From: Lithobates sylvaticus
Lineage: Eukaryota; Chordata; Amphibia; Anura; Ranidae
Direction of reading: 5' to 3'
NCBI GenBank assembly: GCA_028564925.1
Contig: CM053029.1
Location: 426,238,303-426,302,302, forward strand
DNA length: 64,000 bases
Shown here: piece by piece, positions 44,285 to 55,544 of the stretch
Layout of the letters: each line of letters opens with the position of its first letter
Numbering within the stretch: the stretch's first letter is position 1
Program-made: the position numbers and the translations under genes
Notes under the pieces: model-generated
Databases searched by the model: none
What the model saw: the letters and a program-made list of their open reading frames with translations, nothing else
Told to the model about the DNA's origin: nothing

Positions 44285-44992
44285 AAATCTCCATAGGCAA
44301 CGTTTAAAGAAATTCTACAGGTTGCATGTTTTGAGTTACAGAGGAGGTCTAGGGCTAGAATTATTGCTCTCGCTCTAACACACACGACGATACCTCACAT
44401 GTTTGGTTTGACCACCGGTTTCATATGCGGGCACTACTCACGTATGCGTTCGCTTCTGCTGCGCTTTGAAAAAAAATTTTTTTTTCTTATTTCATTTTAT
44501 TTTTACACTGTTTTTTAAAAAAAAAAGAATTTGGGTCACTTTTATTCCTATTACAAGGAATGTAAACATCCCAATTGTCATTTGAAAAAACGACATTGAA
44601 ATAATGTGCCTTTAAGAGGTATGGGCGGAAGTGACGTTTTGACGTCGCTTTCGCACTGCAATGGTATAGAGACGAGTGGCGGCCATCTTAGCCTCACTCG
44701 TCTCCATACCAAGGAAGTGACAGGACCCGATCGCCTTCGCCGCTGCCGACAGCTCCGGTAATCTGCGGAGGGCGCAGGAGAGCGGCGGGGGGGGGGGGGT
44801 GGTATTACCTCTCCCCCCGCCGAAAACTGTGATCTTGTGGAAAATCCACAGCAGAGACCACCATTATCGTTTACCGAACTGCCGCCTGAAGAGATGGATA
44901 CCTCGATTGTGGCAGAAGCTGCTGCCTTTACCGAGGTATGCCTCTTCAAAAAAGGGACGTACATCGTCTTGCGGCGGTTGGTAAGTGGTTAA
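44285..44992 (+). mobile_element. Type B piggyBac-family repeat, right piece
   Basis: AAATCTCCATAGGCAACG continues from 39208 and matches 6607 onward; GTTACAGAGGAGGTCTAGGG and GATACCTCACATG follow. It ends GGTTGGTAAGTGGTTAA at TTAA 44989-44992, which is also the first base group of the next MITE, so the two elements share one TTAA. Confidence 0.75.
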
Positions 44993-45834
44993 CCACTTCA
45001 GCTCTGGAAGGATTTGCCCCCTTAATGACCAGGCCATTTTTTGCGATATGGTACTGTGTCACTTTAACAATTGCAACATTGTACCCAAACAAAATTGACA
45101 TCCGTTTTTTCCCACAAATATAGCTTTCTTTTGGTGGTATTTGCTCATCTCTGCAGTTTTTATTTTTTGCGCTATAAACAAAAAAAAGAGCGATAATTTC
45201 GAAAAAATTTTGCTCTTTGCTTTGTGCTATAATAAATTCCCCCCGAAAAATGTAAAAACACAAATTTCTTCATCAGTTTAGGCCAATATGTATTCTACAT
45301 AAGCGTATATTGATTGTTTTGCGCAAAAGTTATAGCGTCTACAAAATAGGGAATAGATTTATGGTATTTTTATTATATTTTTTTTACTAGTAGCGGCAAC
45401 GATTTTTAGTGGGACTGCAACATTGCGGCGGACAGATCGGACACTTGACACTTTTTTGGAACCACTGACATTTATACAGCGATCAGTGCTATAAAAATGC
45501 ACTGATTACTATATAAATATCACTGGCAGGAAAGGGGTTAAGTGTGTTCCCTAGGTGCGTTTCTAACTCTGAGGGGATGTGACTGACTAGAGGAGGAGCC
45601 AGATCGCCGTTCCTACTTAGTAGGAACACACAATCTGTGTCTCCTCCCCTGTCAGAACAGGGATTTGTGTGTTTACACACACAAATGCTCGTTCTGGCTC
45701 TCGTGCTCCACGATCGCGCAGGCCACGCGCATTTGCTATGGCTCTTAAAGGAGCCACCGTACATATACGGCAATTTGCGCAGGAGAGCCAACGTGCCGCC
45801 TTATATGTATGGGAGCCAGTCGGGAAGTGGTTAA
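44989..45834 (+). mobile_element. Complete piggyBac-type MITE (type A), 846 bp
   Basis: TTAA at both edges. Ends TTAACCACTTCAGCTCTGG and CAGTCGGGAAGTGGTTAA. All type A landmarks are present in plus order, with the GC-rich distal part intact. No coding capacity. Confidence 0.88.
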
Positions 45835-46428
45835 AAACTGTCCCAAATATAAGATGTAACACTTGAACATAAATCATCTGATATGTCCTGCCATAGAACA
45901 GTTTTGTATAGCTAACTTTAGCTAAATGAACAACATTGCTAGGAAATGTAAAAGCCTAATACCTCAGCTTTCACTCTGTAGATAAACAGGATCATAAACA
46001 ACATTTAACCTTATTGAAATGAGAACACATTTCAAATTACACTAGATACTAACCAACAAAAAGGCACAGGTATACCCAAACTTTATTGTGGTGAATTCCA
46101 CTGCAGACCAACTAAGTGATATTATGTTTGTTTTCAAACAGCCTTAAAGACACATTAGGGAAATTAGAAGTATATTCGTAAAAAACTCACTTAATTATAT
46201 TGCAACTCTTTAAGTTGTCTAAGGACGCAGCTACCCTATTTAATTATGGCTTGCTTAGTTCCATTAGAAATCAACAGACCAGGATACTAAGACCCATGAA
46301 ATTAAATGCATGATAGGGTTTTAGGATGAGCAGACGGGAGAGAATGACTGTTCTTTATTTTTCTATTTCTGGTTATGTTTCTTTTAGGTTATGATTCCAG
46401 GTTCCAGGTAAGAACACCTATGTTTCTG
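45835..46428. other. No gene seen
   Basis: A+T-rich unique-looking sequence with no supported frame. Confidence 0.5.
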
Positions 46429-46848
46429 ATGCCGCGTACACACGAAGGGACTTTTCCCGCCGGACCTAGTCTGGCGGACAATCCGCTGGACTTTCCAGCT
46501 GGCTTCGGCGGACTAAAAAGCGAACGGACTTGACCACACACGATCACGCTAAAAGTCCGGCGGTTCACGCGATGACGTACAGCACGTACGACGGGACTAG
46601 AAAAAGAAAAATACTAGAAAAATACTTGCTACTGAGCATGCGTCCTTTTTGGTCCGCCGGACCATAATACAGACGGCCGTATTGTCCGCCGGACTGCCAG
46701 CGGATAATTTTAAAACAAAACTTAAAACTTTAGTCCGCCGGATTTTTTGAAAAAAAGTCCGTCGGAGGCCCACACACGAGGGGATTATCCGGTGGACTTA
46801 GTCCAGCGGACAATCCCGCGGGATAATCCCTTCGTGTGTACGCAGCAT
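46429..46848. mobile_element. Harbinger-type MITE, about 420 bp
   Basis: Ends ATGCCGCGTACACACGAAGG and CCTTCGTGTGTACGCAGCAT are inverted copies. Inner arms (GGACCTAGTC, CCAGCGGACAATCC) also match the outermost 150 bp of the palindrome at 15490-17928, so both belong to one family. CTG precedes and TA follows; a clean TWA duplication is not visible. Confidence 0.8.
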
Positions 46849-48869
46849 TAGGGTTTATAAAAATATTTGACATTTTAAGTTCAGTAAACAACATTTTGGT
46901 GTGTGCAACTAGATCTGTGTATGGGCATACTATTCATCATCAAACGTCTGTACATACTTTTTAGAAATGTATGCTGTGTGCATTCTTGCATGTTTGTAAA
47001 AATCCCTTAAAAAGATATGCAAATAAAGAAGTTAAAAAGCTTTGCCAAAAATGCATGGCAAGCTGCCAGCAGCTCGCTGCAGTTAGTGTATTCTTTAAAA
47101 ATGCCTTTCATTAAGAGGATAAACGATAAACATTGCTGTATTTGCATTATACTCAAGACAGAATACTTTATTACCATAAATAAAAATTGGTTTAAATATT
47201 TAAAGTCAAATTCCATGTAATGTTTTTATTACACAACAAACAAACCATGAGATATAATCACATTAGGAACCAGAACAATGATACAGACTATGTTATCAAT
47301 AGTTACACAAGTTATTGAATATATGGGAACTTTCTTTATTGAGGGTGTAGGCCACAGATGATTGTTCTAAAAGTTAATCTTCAGTTAACCCAGTATGGAA
47401 AACGCACAGCTTGAAAGACATCAAATTCCTAGTTAATTATATGCTGCAAAATGCTTCTGCTTCCTGCTGTTACACCTAATCCCACAGGTGCATTGCAGTT
47501 TTCAAGTCAATACTGGAGAGGACAAAACTTTAGTCATTTCTCACCTCTGACCTCTTTCCAACTCAAAATAATCAACACCCCAATCTAATGAGCCAATTCT
47601 TGCCTTGGCAAGCAGGAGTATCAGGATTTATTACACTTTGTAATTTTGGTGTCTTTAAATTATTTGTGTGTTTTCCTTGGCAGCAGAGGACTTGCAACTG
47701 CATATCTGCCATATATTATGGCTTTGTGAAGGTCACATCATGCAGGAGACTGGATCACAGACTTTTTCATTCAGTTCTGTGGCCATATTTTTGTGGCATT
47801 TAGAAACAATCCTATTAATAACCTGTCTATTCCTGTTGATCACTGTTTCTCTGAAGAGTGCAACTGGGGCCAGCGTTAACTGTTAACTGTAGAGTTAACA
47901 TACATTAATTGATCTTTTAAACAAGCCCTCAATGGCCCTGAAGGCACTGTGGAGTATACTTACAATTTTACAGTACATCTACTTGCACTTTCAGAAGCCT
48001 AGCTCACCTGCCACCATCCCATTTCCAATAAACAAGGCACATTGGAAGGGGAAAGCAGACTGTCAAGACCCAACTTATTGGAATTTATTGCTTCTCCTAT
48101 GCAATTTAGGATGAATTACACAGCAACTGCAGCTACACAGGTCACTGTCAAGTATTTACCATTTTTAAGAATGTGTAACTATAGACTGAGTGCCGGTTAA
48201 CTTTAGGTATTTAGTTTGCTCATATTTTGAATATTTTTAAGCTAGTTGACTTGAAAAAAGAATTCTGACGTTTTTTTTAATGAAAGCATATACAATTCAA
48301 GCAATCGTAATTTGGCCTCTTTAAAACTCTCTTAGATGCCTCATATTGGTTTGATATCCCATATGAGCACCAACATTTTATTCCTGACACATACTGCTAA
48401 TTGCCGCTCCACCTAATATTACTGACTTTGCAGCTCTGTTTGCAAATGTGATTTAAAGTTTATACTCCTTTTCATTGTTGATTTCTGTTATTTTATTGAC
48501 TATCTCTAGAGATTTTCTTAAGTTGCCACTGCATATCACAGAAGTCCCTGGGACAGACTTTACATAGCATGAATTCAGCTTCAAATTTGCCCTCCAACAC
48601 ATTGCCTCTGTGTTCCATGATGAAATGTGTATGTCTCAGGGACCTATGCAGATGTGTAACATTGCACTGTGAGATGTGTAGAGCTCCTTTGAAATATGTA
48701 CCTTGAGCATGTATGGGTGAGGGTTGGTGGCAAGCAAGGCAACCTCTTTGAAGTTCTAATAAAGAAAGGGTCCTTGTGACAAAAGAGCAATGTTCAGCAC
48801 AGACATTTTAGACATATATGAATATTGACGAAAAAAACAGCAGTAAGATCCTTTTTACATCTTGCAATT
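46849..48869. other. No gene seen; possibly unique genomic DNA
   Basis: About 2 kb of A+T-rich sequence without inverted ends, tandem repeats or similarity to other parts of the window. Short frames at 47588-47886 and 47932-48114 resemble nothing known. This is one of the few long stretches that look like single-copy DNA. Confidence 0.45.
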
Positions 48870-49295
48870 TGGGATCACAGGTAGAATTGCCATGATTCTG
48901 CCCACAATTCCAGATGGCACTGCAATAGTGGTAAAGCACACCATGTGTGTTTGGGTGCCATTCACTTTTAATGGCACCTCAAATGCGGTGTAGTTTTGCC
49001 GTGATTGTTACGTGATAAATTGCGCAGCAATTCACATTGCACGAAGCTTGTCGTCCAAAAGATGCACCTACTTTTTTTTTTAAGACAAGCTTTGCACAAA
49101 GCGGCTTTCAGCGATTGCCGCATGATCATGTGACAATCATGGCAAAACCACACCAAGTTTGAGGTCCCATTAAAAATTAATGGCATCCAAACATGGGTGG
49201 TGCGTTTTGCCACTACTGCAGTACAATTTAGATCTCAAACAGATTTGTGGCGATTCTGCCTGCAATCCTCAAGTACCAGATGTGAATGCGGCCTT
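48870..49295. mobile_element. Fold-back MITE, about 425 bp
   Basis: The two halves are imperfect inverted copies: GTGCCATTCACTTTTAATGG, then TGCGGTGTAGTTTTGCCGTG on the left, against CATGGCAAAACCACACCAAG and AAAAATTAATGGCATCCAAA on the right. Outer parts pair as GAATTGCCATGATTCTGCC with GGCGATTCTGCC in opposite sense. No coding capacity; exact ends and superfamily not fixed. Confidence 0.65.
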
Positions 49296-49439
49296 ACTGC
49301 TGTCTTTTTCAGTCAATATCTATATTTTTTGGCACATTTAGAACAGATGTATAAAAACATCAGTAATATTATTGGATGTAAGCAATACAGGGCATTAATG
49401 GCATAGTAAAAAATATAATGTTTAGAATAAGCTTTAGGA

Positions 49440-49710
49440 CTAGGGGAAGGTTAAGTGTGGGTTTTAGAAGTTCAGGTTAAAGCATATCTCCAGCCAAATG
49501 TTTTTTTTTTTTGGCTAGAGTAGGTCTAAATCTTTGCTGCAGAGATTTTCCCTCTGTCACTGCAACAAAAAGCAATGGGAAATCCAAAATTTTTGAGTTA
49601 TCACCTAAACAGGAAGTGGGGGAAAATTATCGTCCCCTATTTCCTCTTGAAGGAATACTTAATTCACGCTGTGTCTTTGGGACAGGAAGTGAAATCAGTT
49701 GACTATCTGC
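49440..49710. repeat. Dispersed non-coding repeat
   Basis: Shares GGACAGGAAGTG/CACTTCCTGTC-type and AGATTTTCC-type blocks, in both senses, with 11360-11690 and 20370-20560. Class unknown. Confidence 0.35.
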
Positions 49711-49827
49711 TGCATTAATTTAAATGTCTGTGATCCTACCATGAAGGTATTTGTTTAGCAGTTCCTGTAGGGGGGGTTCAATTGTTTTACTGTGCTATTG
49801 CCCCGTTGCATGCTTTTCTGGTCAAGA

Positions 49828-50340
49828 CTAACCACTTGACCTCTGGAAGATTTTACCCCCTCCCCTCATGACCAGGCTATTTTTTGCAATACGCCACTGC
49901 ATTACTTTAACTGACACTTGCGCAATCATGCAATGCTGTACCCAAATAAAATTTATGGAATTTCCTGGACACAAATAGAGCTTTGTTTTGGTGGTATTTG
50001 ATCACCTCTGGGATTTTTATTTTTTGCGTTATAAACAAGAAAAGACCAACAATTTAGAAAAACAAAAGTTTTCTACCTTCGGCTATAAAACATATCCAAT
50101 AAAAAATAAAAATAAATCAAATTTCTTTATAAATTTAGGCCAATATGTATTCTCCTACCTATTTTTAGTAAAAAAAATCCACAATAAGCGTATATTGATT
50201 GGTTTGCGCAAAAGTTATAGCATCTACAAACTATGGTATATATGCTGACATTTTTTTTAATTACAGTAATGGCAGTGATCAGCGACTTATAGTGGGGCTG
50301 TTATATTGCCGCGGACAATCAAACACTCACACTTTTGGTT
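49828..50340 (+). mobile_element. piggyBac-type (type A) MITE, 3' truncated
   Basis: Begins CTAACCACTTGACCTCTGG (worn TTAA) and follows the type A order through the GATTGGTTTGCGCAAAAGTT box at about 50195 and the GGCAGTGATCAGCGACTTAT box, then stops near 50340. Confidence 0.7.
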
Positions 50341-53300
50341 CTGCGCATGTTTAGATACAATGATGACCTACACCCTACATACTAAACTTCATACGAGACA
50401 TAACTATGGACACCTAGGCAATAGGCCCTTATATTTATCTAGGAGATATCTGCCCCGATGCCATAAATAGCCAAAATGCATATGGTCATACCTACTACCT
50501 TTCTCTCTTTCGAATGCTGGTTTGGCAGCTATGTGAGTGTTATGCATACCCAAACAGCTACATTTAAATGCAATATAAAGCGGAAAGGAACTGGGTAAAT
50601 AATGAACCTGACTATTTTACAAATGACAGGTGCTCTGTCCAATGTTTGAAGTTTGACTCCACTCCAACACCATAAGACACATTGTGATACTGGTACGTGT
50701 TAAGTTTTGCAGATTACTACTTCAGGAGACATAGCAGTACCAGAACAATTCATATTGACTTTCTATACCTGTTTTTTTTAGGACGGCTGTGTAAATGAGA
50801 TGTATTGACATTTTTTAAACATAGTACTGAACTTAAACATACCCATTCAGACATAAGGGTCAGAGTGATAGCATCATGATACCACATCTACAGGCCACAT
50901 TCCTGCCCATAATCCCACATATACCGTGCTGCAAGGTACATATCACATTGCTGAGCTGTCTGCATCAAAATAGCCCGTTACCCCAGTTACACAACCAGTC
51001 ATACAAAAAGTTTATACTACTATATAGAACATAGACCTTAGGAAAGATTATAGTGACCACACAACCTCATGTAAAGTACCCGGTGTTTTAATCGATATGG
51101 CTTGACATATTTAACTATACCTTTAAAACCTACACCATAAATACAACAGAATATGATGAGTTATATAATATATCACAAGAAATATACGCTTAAAAAGGAG
51201 ATTTTTTCCAAACCTTAGTGGATACAAATTACTTCCTTATACAGGAGGATGTTGATATCCATCCAGCACCAGAGCCTTTCATAAGCAACACAGGTATGGT
51301 AATGCACCCTTGTCCTGAGCCTCCCTTAGGGAGTGAGGAATTTCTTCTGATTTCTACTCCCGATAGGAGAGCGGAGTTAGTAAGAATAACCACACCATTT
51401 AGGGCAGATGACCATGGGCTAGGGTGGGGTCCCCACATGAAACCAGAATGGGTGCAAGATCTTGCAAACCACATTGTTGCTCTCTTTAGAAGTTAAGTTC
51501 CGCTACTGCTTTTAGTAGGGACACACTGTTTAGGATATGCTATTAACAATAGCCTTTGTTTTACAGCCAGTTGCATGGAGTTCAATCAGCATAGCTGGTA
51601 GTGCTGATGCTTCTAATGCTGCTCTCGTGCATGTTTGTATAATAGGGAAATGTATGACAATCTATGTGTACATAGATCTATAGTATGCTATTTGCCACTG
51701 TTCTGGTTTGCCTAAGTTTGTTTTCAAATATAGTAGCCATTATCAAATGTTGAGCCCATACCAAGGGACATGTTTAATTTGAATGGGAAATGGTAAATTA
51801 CATAATTTCTAAATTTTATAAATTACAAGGTACCTAAACATTTTGTAGCTACTTCCTCTCCTGAGGAACCTGATCAGGTAAAATGACCATATTTAAGAAA
51901 CTTGCAATTGCACATTGATAAAAGTACAACAAAGGGAGGAATGATAGAAGTATTTGTGACTACAGACTGGAGGGATCATTGATTTTGAGATTTTAGCCAG
52001 TCTGGGTACAATCCTGTCATATAATGATGTATTACATCCAAGATAAGTCTGGGTCATGTTTAATTGATGCAACAGATTTATTGTTTAATTATTTGAACTA
52101 TTTAAGACAAGGATAACGGTGTTGGTATTAGGTAACTAATAACACTGCATGTTTTGTGTATTCCTTAAAAGGTCTATAAATAAGTGTTATAGGCATGCTT
52201 TTGAAGATGCTAAAGTTTATTGGTGGGAAAGTTTGTTTGGTCAAAATCTTATAATAGTTGCCTTTTGGATATTTTACTTTATTGTTACATTGTTCATATT
52301 CATTACTATTTTTATTTTCTTATGATAATCATGTATTGCAAGGTTAAGAAACTATGTTCTGAGATAGAATATGTGTTTAAGTATGGCGTAAGGTTTTGTT
52401 TTGGGATTCCTAGGTTCCACTTGGAGCCAAAGGATAAGGAACTAAATGTGGTTTGGCTCAGGTCACTTCTGAATCTGAATTGAAAGCTCTTTTTCTGATT
52501 TGTTGAATTCTGCTGCAATATTGAGTGTATATGTCTAGTAATGAAAACTGTTGCTAGAAAACACTTTATTTCTGCATACTTAATGGACTGATGTTTGAAT
52601 TCTGAAAATGGCAGAATATTATTTTTTTAAACACCTCCAATGAAGTATCTGCCCCTATTTACGCCTCTATTTGGATGTTCTACTTGAAGAAAATCATTAA
52701 ATCTATGCATGGAAATCCTTGTTGTTTTAAAGCTACACAGGAAGTCATGGAATGATTCCAGAAGCTTTGTCAAGCCATCATTTTGGAAACACTTCTCTAC
52801 CTTTATACAAGCTGAAGGTTGGAGACACCTGTTGAAAAAGTTCCTGGCAAAGCCTAGAGGAAAAAGCCATGATGCCAACCCAAGGCCTAAAAGTCCAGTG
52901 AACACCACGCGAGAGAGATCTGACGTGCCAGCCTGAAGACCTGAAGGTTGATTTCTTTGTTTCAGTGCAACATCAGTTCCAGTTTGTTTGTGGATGTCAA
53001 GTTTTGTCCTTACTGAGAGACAAGTTCTTAAAGGGTGGTAGATCTCTTCTGGATGAATGAATAGGTACAGAATATTTGGAGGTATTTGCACTATTTTATT
53101 ACCTTAAACACTGTCATGCTCTTATTTTTTCATGGATATTTGCTATACAAATCGGTATAACAGTTTAACTGACCTTCATTTATATCATTATCAGGCCATG
53201 TGTTAATTTAATATGTATATTTATTATATTGTATATATATTTTTACTTTATTTTTTTGGAGAGGGGGGGGGGGGGTGAAGGGTCTAAACTAATGCCTCTT

Positions 53301-53764
53301 TTTTGAGACAGAGAAAGGGACAGAAGACAGTCCCTTTCTTTGCAATGTAATGAATGGGATAGGAGTCTGTATAGAGACTCTGATGATTTTAGGCATTGCA
53401 GGAGGTGAGGAGGCATCGGGGGACAGTTAAAAAGGCAGCAGCGGTTGGGGGGGGGGTCATTTTAGGTGAATAACTCTGATCAGCATCTTGTTAACTGCTA
53501 ATCAGAGGTATTGTTTTGTCCAGCAGAGACTGAAGTGACCATGAGCTTACAGCAGAGGAGGAATGTAGGTCTGGCCAGCTGGAAGCAGCGCTGTAGCTCA
53601 GTACGCTGTACGGACCTGGCAGTGAAAGGGTTAAAACAAGTTAAGTACTCTGCTTGGTTGAACTTTTTTAAGTAGATGCAAGAATAAGCTACACTCATCA
53701 AGCTTAATATTCCTGCTATAGACAGATATAGATAGTTTCCCCCTTCTAAACCACAATACTATTG
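50341..53764. other. 3.4 kb without recognisable gene or repeat
   Basis: No inverted ends or internal similarity found. It holds one frame with coding-like composition (51218-51496) and a poly-G tract at about 53260-53275, plus a GC-moderate patch after 53300. I could not assign it to any element. Confidence 0.4.
51218..51496 (+). other. Unrecognised open frame, 92 residues
   Basis: The frame reads MDTNYFLIQEDVDIHPAPEPFISN...CPEPPLGSEEFLLISTPDRRAELVRITTPFRADDHGLGWGPHMKPEWVQDLANHIVALFRS from a non-ATG start as well as later. It is acidic and proline-rich with a hydrophilic, protein-like composition unlike its A+T-rich surroundings, and ends at a single stop. It may be a chance frame, a piece of an old element or an exon. 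I do not recognise any domain. Confidence 0.25.
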
Positions 53765-53999
53765 CTAATTGATAAATGGGACTGGGGAAAGCAATAGATA
53801 TCTCATAACGGAATAAAATTTGGTTGGCAATGGCCAACTAATCAATGTCCTAGCCCAGGAAAAAGTACTATTCCAATTGTATATGACCCCAGAATCGGTA
53901 GCCACATTTACATCCTTTGTACAATGCATCACATCTGCTGGCAATGCCCCAAGGCCCAAAGACTATGGATACGGATATACAATCCAATTTGCACCTTCC
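53765..53999 (+). mobile_element. L1-type ORF2 C-terminal fragment, left half
   Basis: In plus frames it reads ending HICWQCPKAQRLWIRIY, the conserved histidine-cysteine block (HIWWECPKxxxFW in L1s) at the C-terminus of ORF2. It is cut at TTAA 54000 by the 9 kb piggyBac element and resumes at 63055. Confidence 0.75.
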
Positions 54000-54539
54000 T
54001 TAACCACTTCCCGACCGCCCCCTGTATATATACGTCGGCAGAATGGCACGTACAGGCAGAATCACGTACCTGTACGTGACATTCTTCCGGCGGTTGGGGG
54101 GTCCGATCGGACCCCCCTCCGCCGGCGGGGACGGTCGGGATGGCTTCAGAAGCGATGCGGGACGAGGTAACGGCCAGTCGTTTCTGGCCACCCCCTCCCG
54201 ATCGCTCTGGCCAATGGGATTCGTCCGCTTCCTTCCCCTTCCTGTGTAATTGTAAACACAGGCAAGGGGAAGTGATGTCACGCTCCTCGTGTCGGTCTTT
54301 CTGACCGGGACGCCGAGCGGAGAAGACATCAAGTAAGTGCACAAACACTACACTGACACCAGGCACACATAGGCACACATTTCACCCCCCTGTCACCCCC
54401 TGATCACCCCCCAGATCACCCCCTGCCCCCCCTGTCACAGTGTCACTGATTGCAGTGATCATTTATTTTACTGATCACTGCATTTAGTGTCAGTGTGACT
54501 GCAATAACTGTCAGGGCAGTTAGTTTTAGGCCCCTTTAG

Positions 54540-55080
54540 GTCCAAGGTAGCCCCCTACCCCCCCCCCCCAATAAAGGTTTAACCCCTTGATTGCCCCCTA
54601 GGTAACCCTTTCACCCCCTTTTGCCAGTGTCACTAAGCGATCGTTTTTTTTTGATCGCTCTATTAGTGTCACTGGTGCCGCTAGGTAGCCAGTTTTTTTT
54701 TTAGGTAACCGCCAGGTTTATATAGGATTATAAATAGGTTTATAGGTCAGGTACCCCCATATTACAACCTAAATAAAGGTTTTAACCCCTTGATTGCCCC
54801 TAGAGTTAACTCTTTCACCAGTGATCACAGTATAAGTGTCACTGGTGACGCTGGTTAGCCAGTTAGTTATTTAGTTATTTAGGTTCCCCGTCAGGTTTTT
54901 ATATAGTGTCAGGTACCCCCATATATTACCTAATAAAGGTTTTAACCCCCTGATTGCCCCTAGTTAACCCTTTCACCAGTGATCACCGTATAACTGTTAC
55001 GGGTGACGCTGGTTAGTTAGCTTGTTTTTTTTATACTGTCAGGGCACCCGCCATTTATTACCCAACTATCGGTTTAACCC
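54540..55080. repeat. 5' tandem units of the piggyBac element
   Basis: Blocks with AATAAAGGTTTTAACCCC, GATTGCCCCTAG and TTAACCCTTTCACC recur about every 170-180 bp. This is the same array as 42940-43740 in opposite orientation but with fewer copies. Confidence 0.75.
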
Positions 55081-55544
55081 CCTGATCGCCCGGCGGGTGA
55101 TATCAATTAGGTGTTAGGGTCAAATAAGGTCTGCGTCGCCCCAGGTTAGTGCCAGTACCGCAAACACCCACGCGCAAAGCATACACCTCCCTTAGTGGTA
55201 TAGTATCTGAACAGATCAATATCTGATCTGATCAGATCTATACTAGCGTCCCAGCAGTTTAGGGTTCCAAAAAACGCATTGTTAGCGGGATCAGCCCAGA
55301 TACCTGCTAGCACCTGCGTTTTCCCCCTCCGCCCAGCCCAGCCCAGCCCACCCAAGTGCAGTATCGATCGATCACTGTCACTTCCAAAACACTAAGCACA
55401 CATAACTGCAGCGTTCGCAGAGTCAGGCCTGATCCCTGCGATCGCTAACAGTTTTTTTGGTAGCGTTTTGATTCATTCGCCAGCAGCCTAGGAGCTTTTT
55501 TTCCTGTGAATCTCACTAGTGTACTACTAAATTTAGAGCCCAAA

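Noticed and set aside
52627-53091. 154-residue minus-strand frame as a host gene
   Set aside because: It overlaps an opposite frame of similar quality, has no recognised domain and no splice context.
55506-55544. Upstream extension of the piggyBac transposase frame
   Set aside because: The frame is open back to 55506 but has no ATG there; the codon at 55506 is GTG. The first ATG, at 55545, matches the usual MANRKY-like start.
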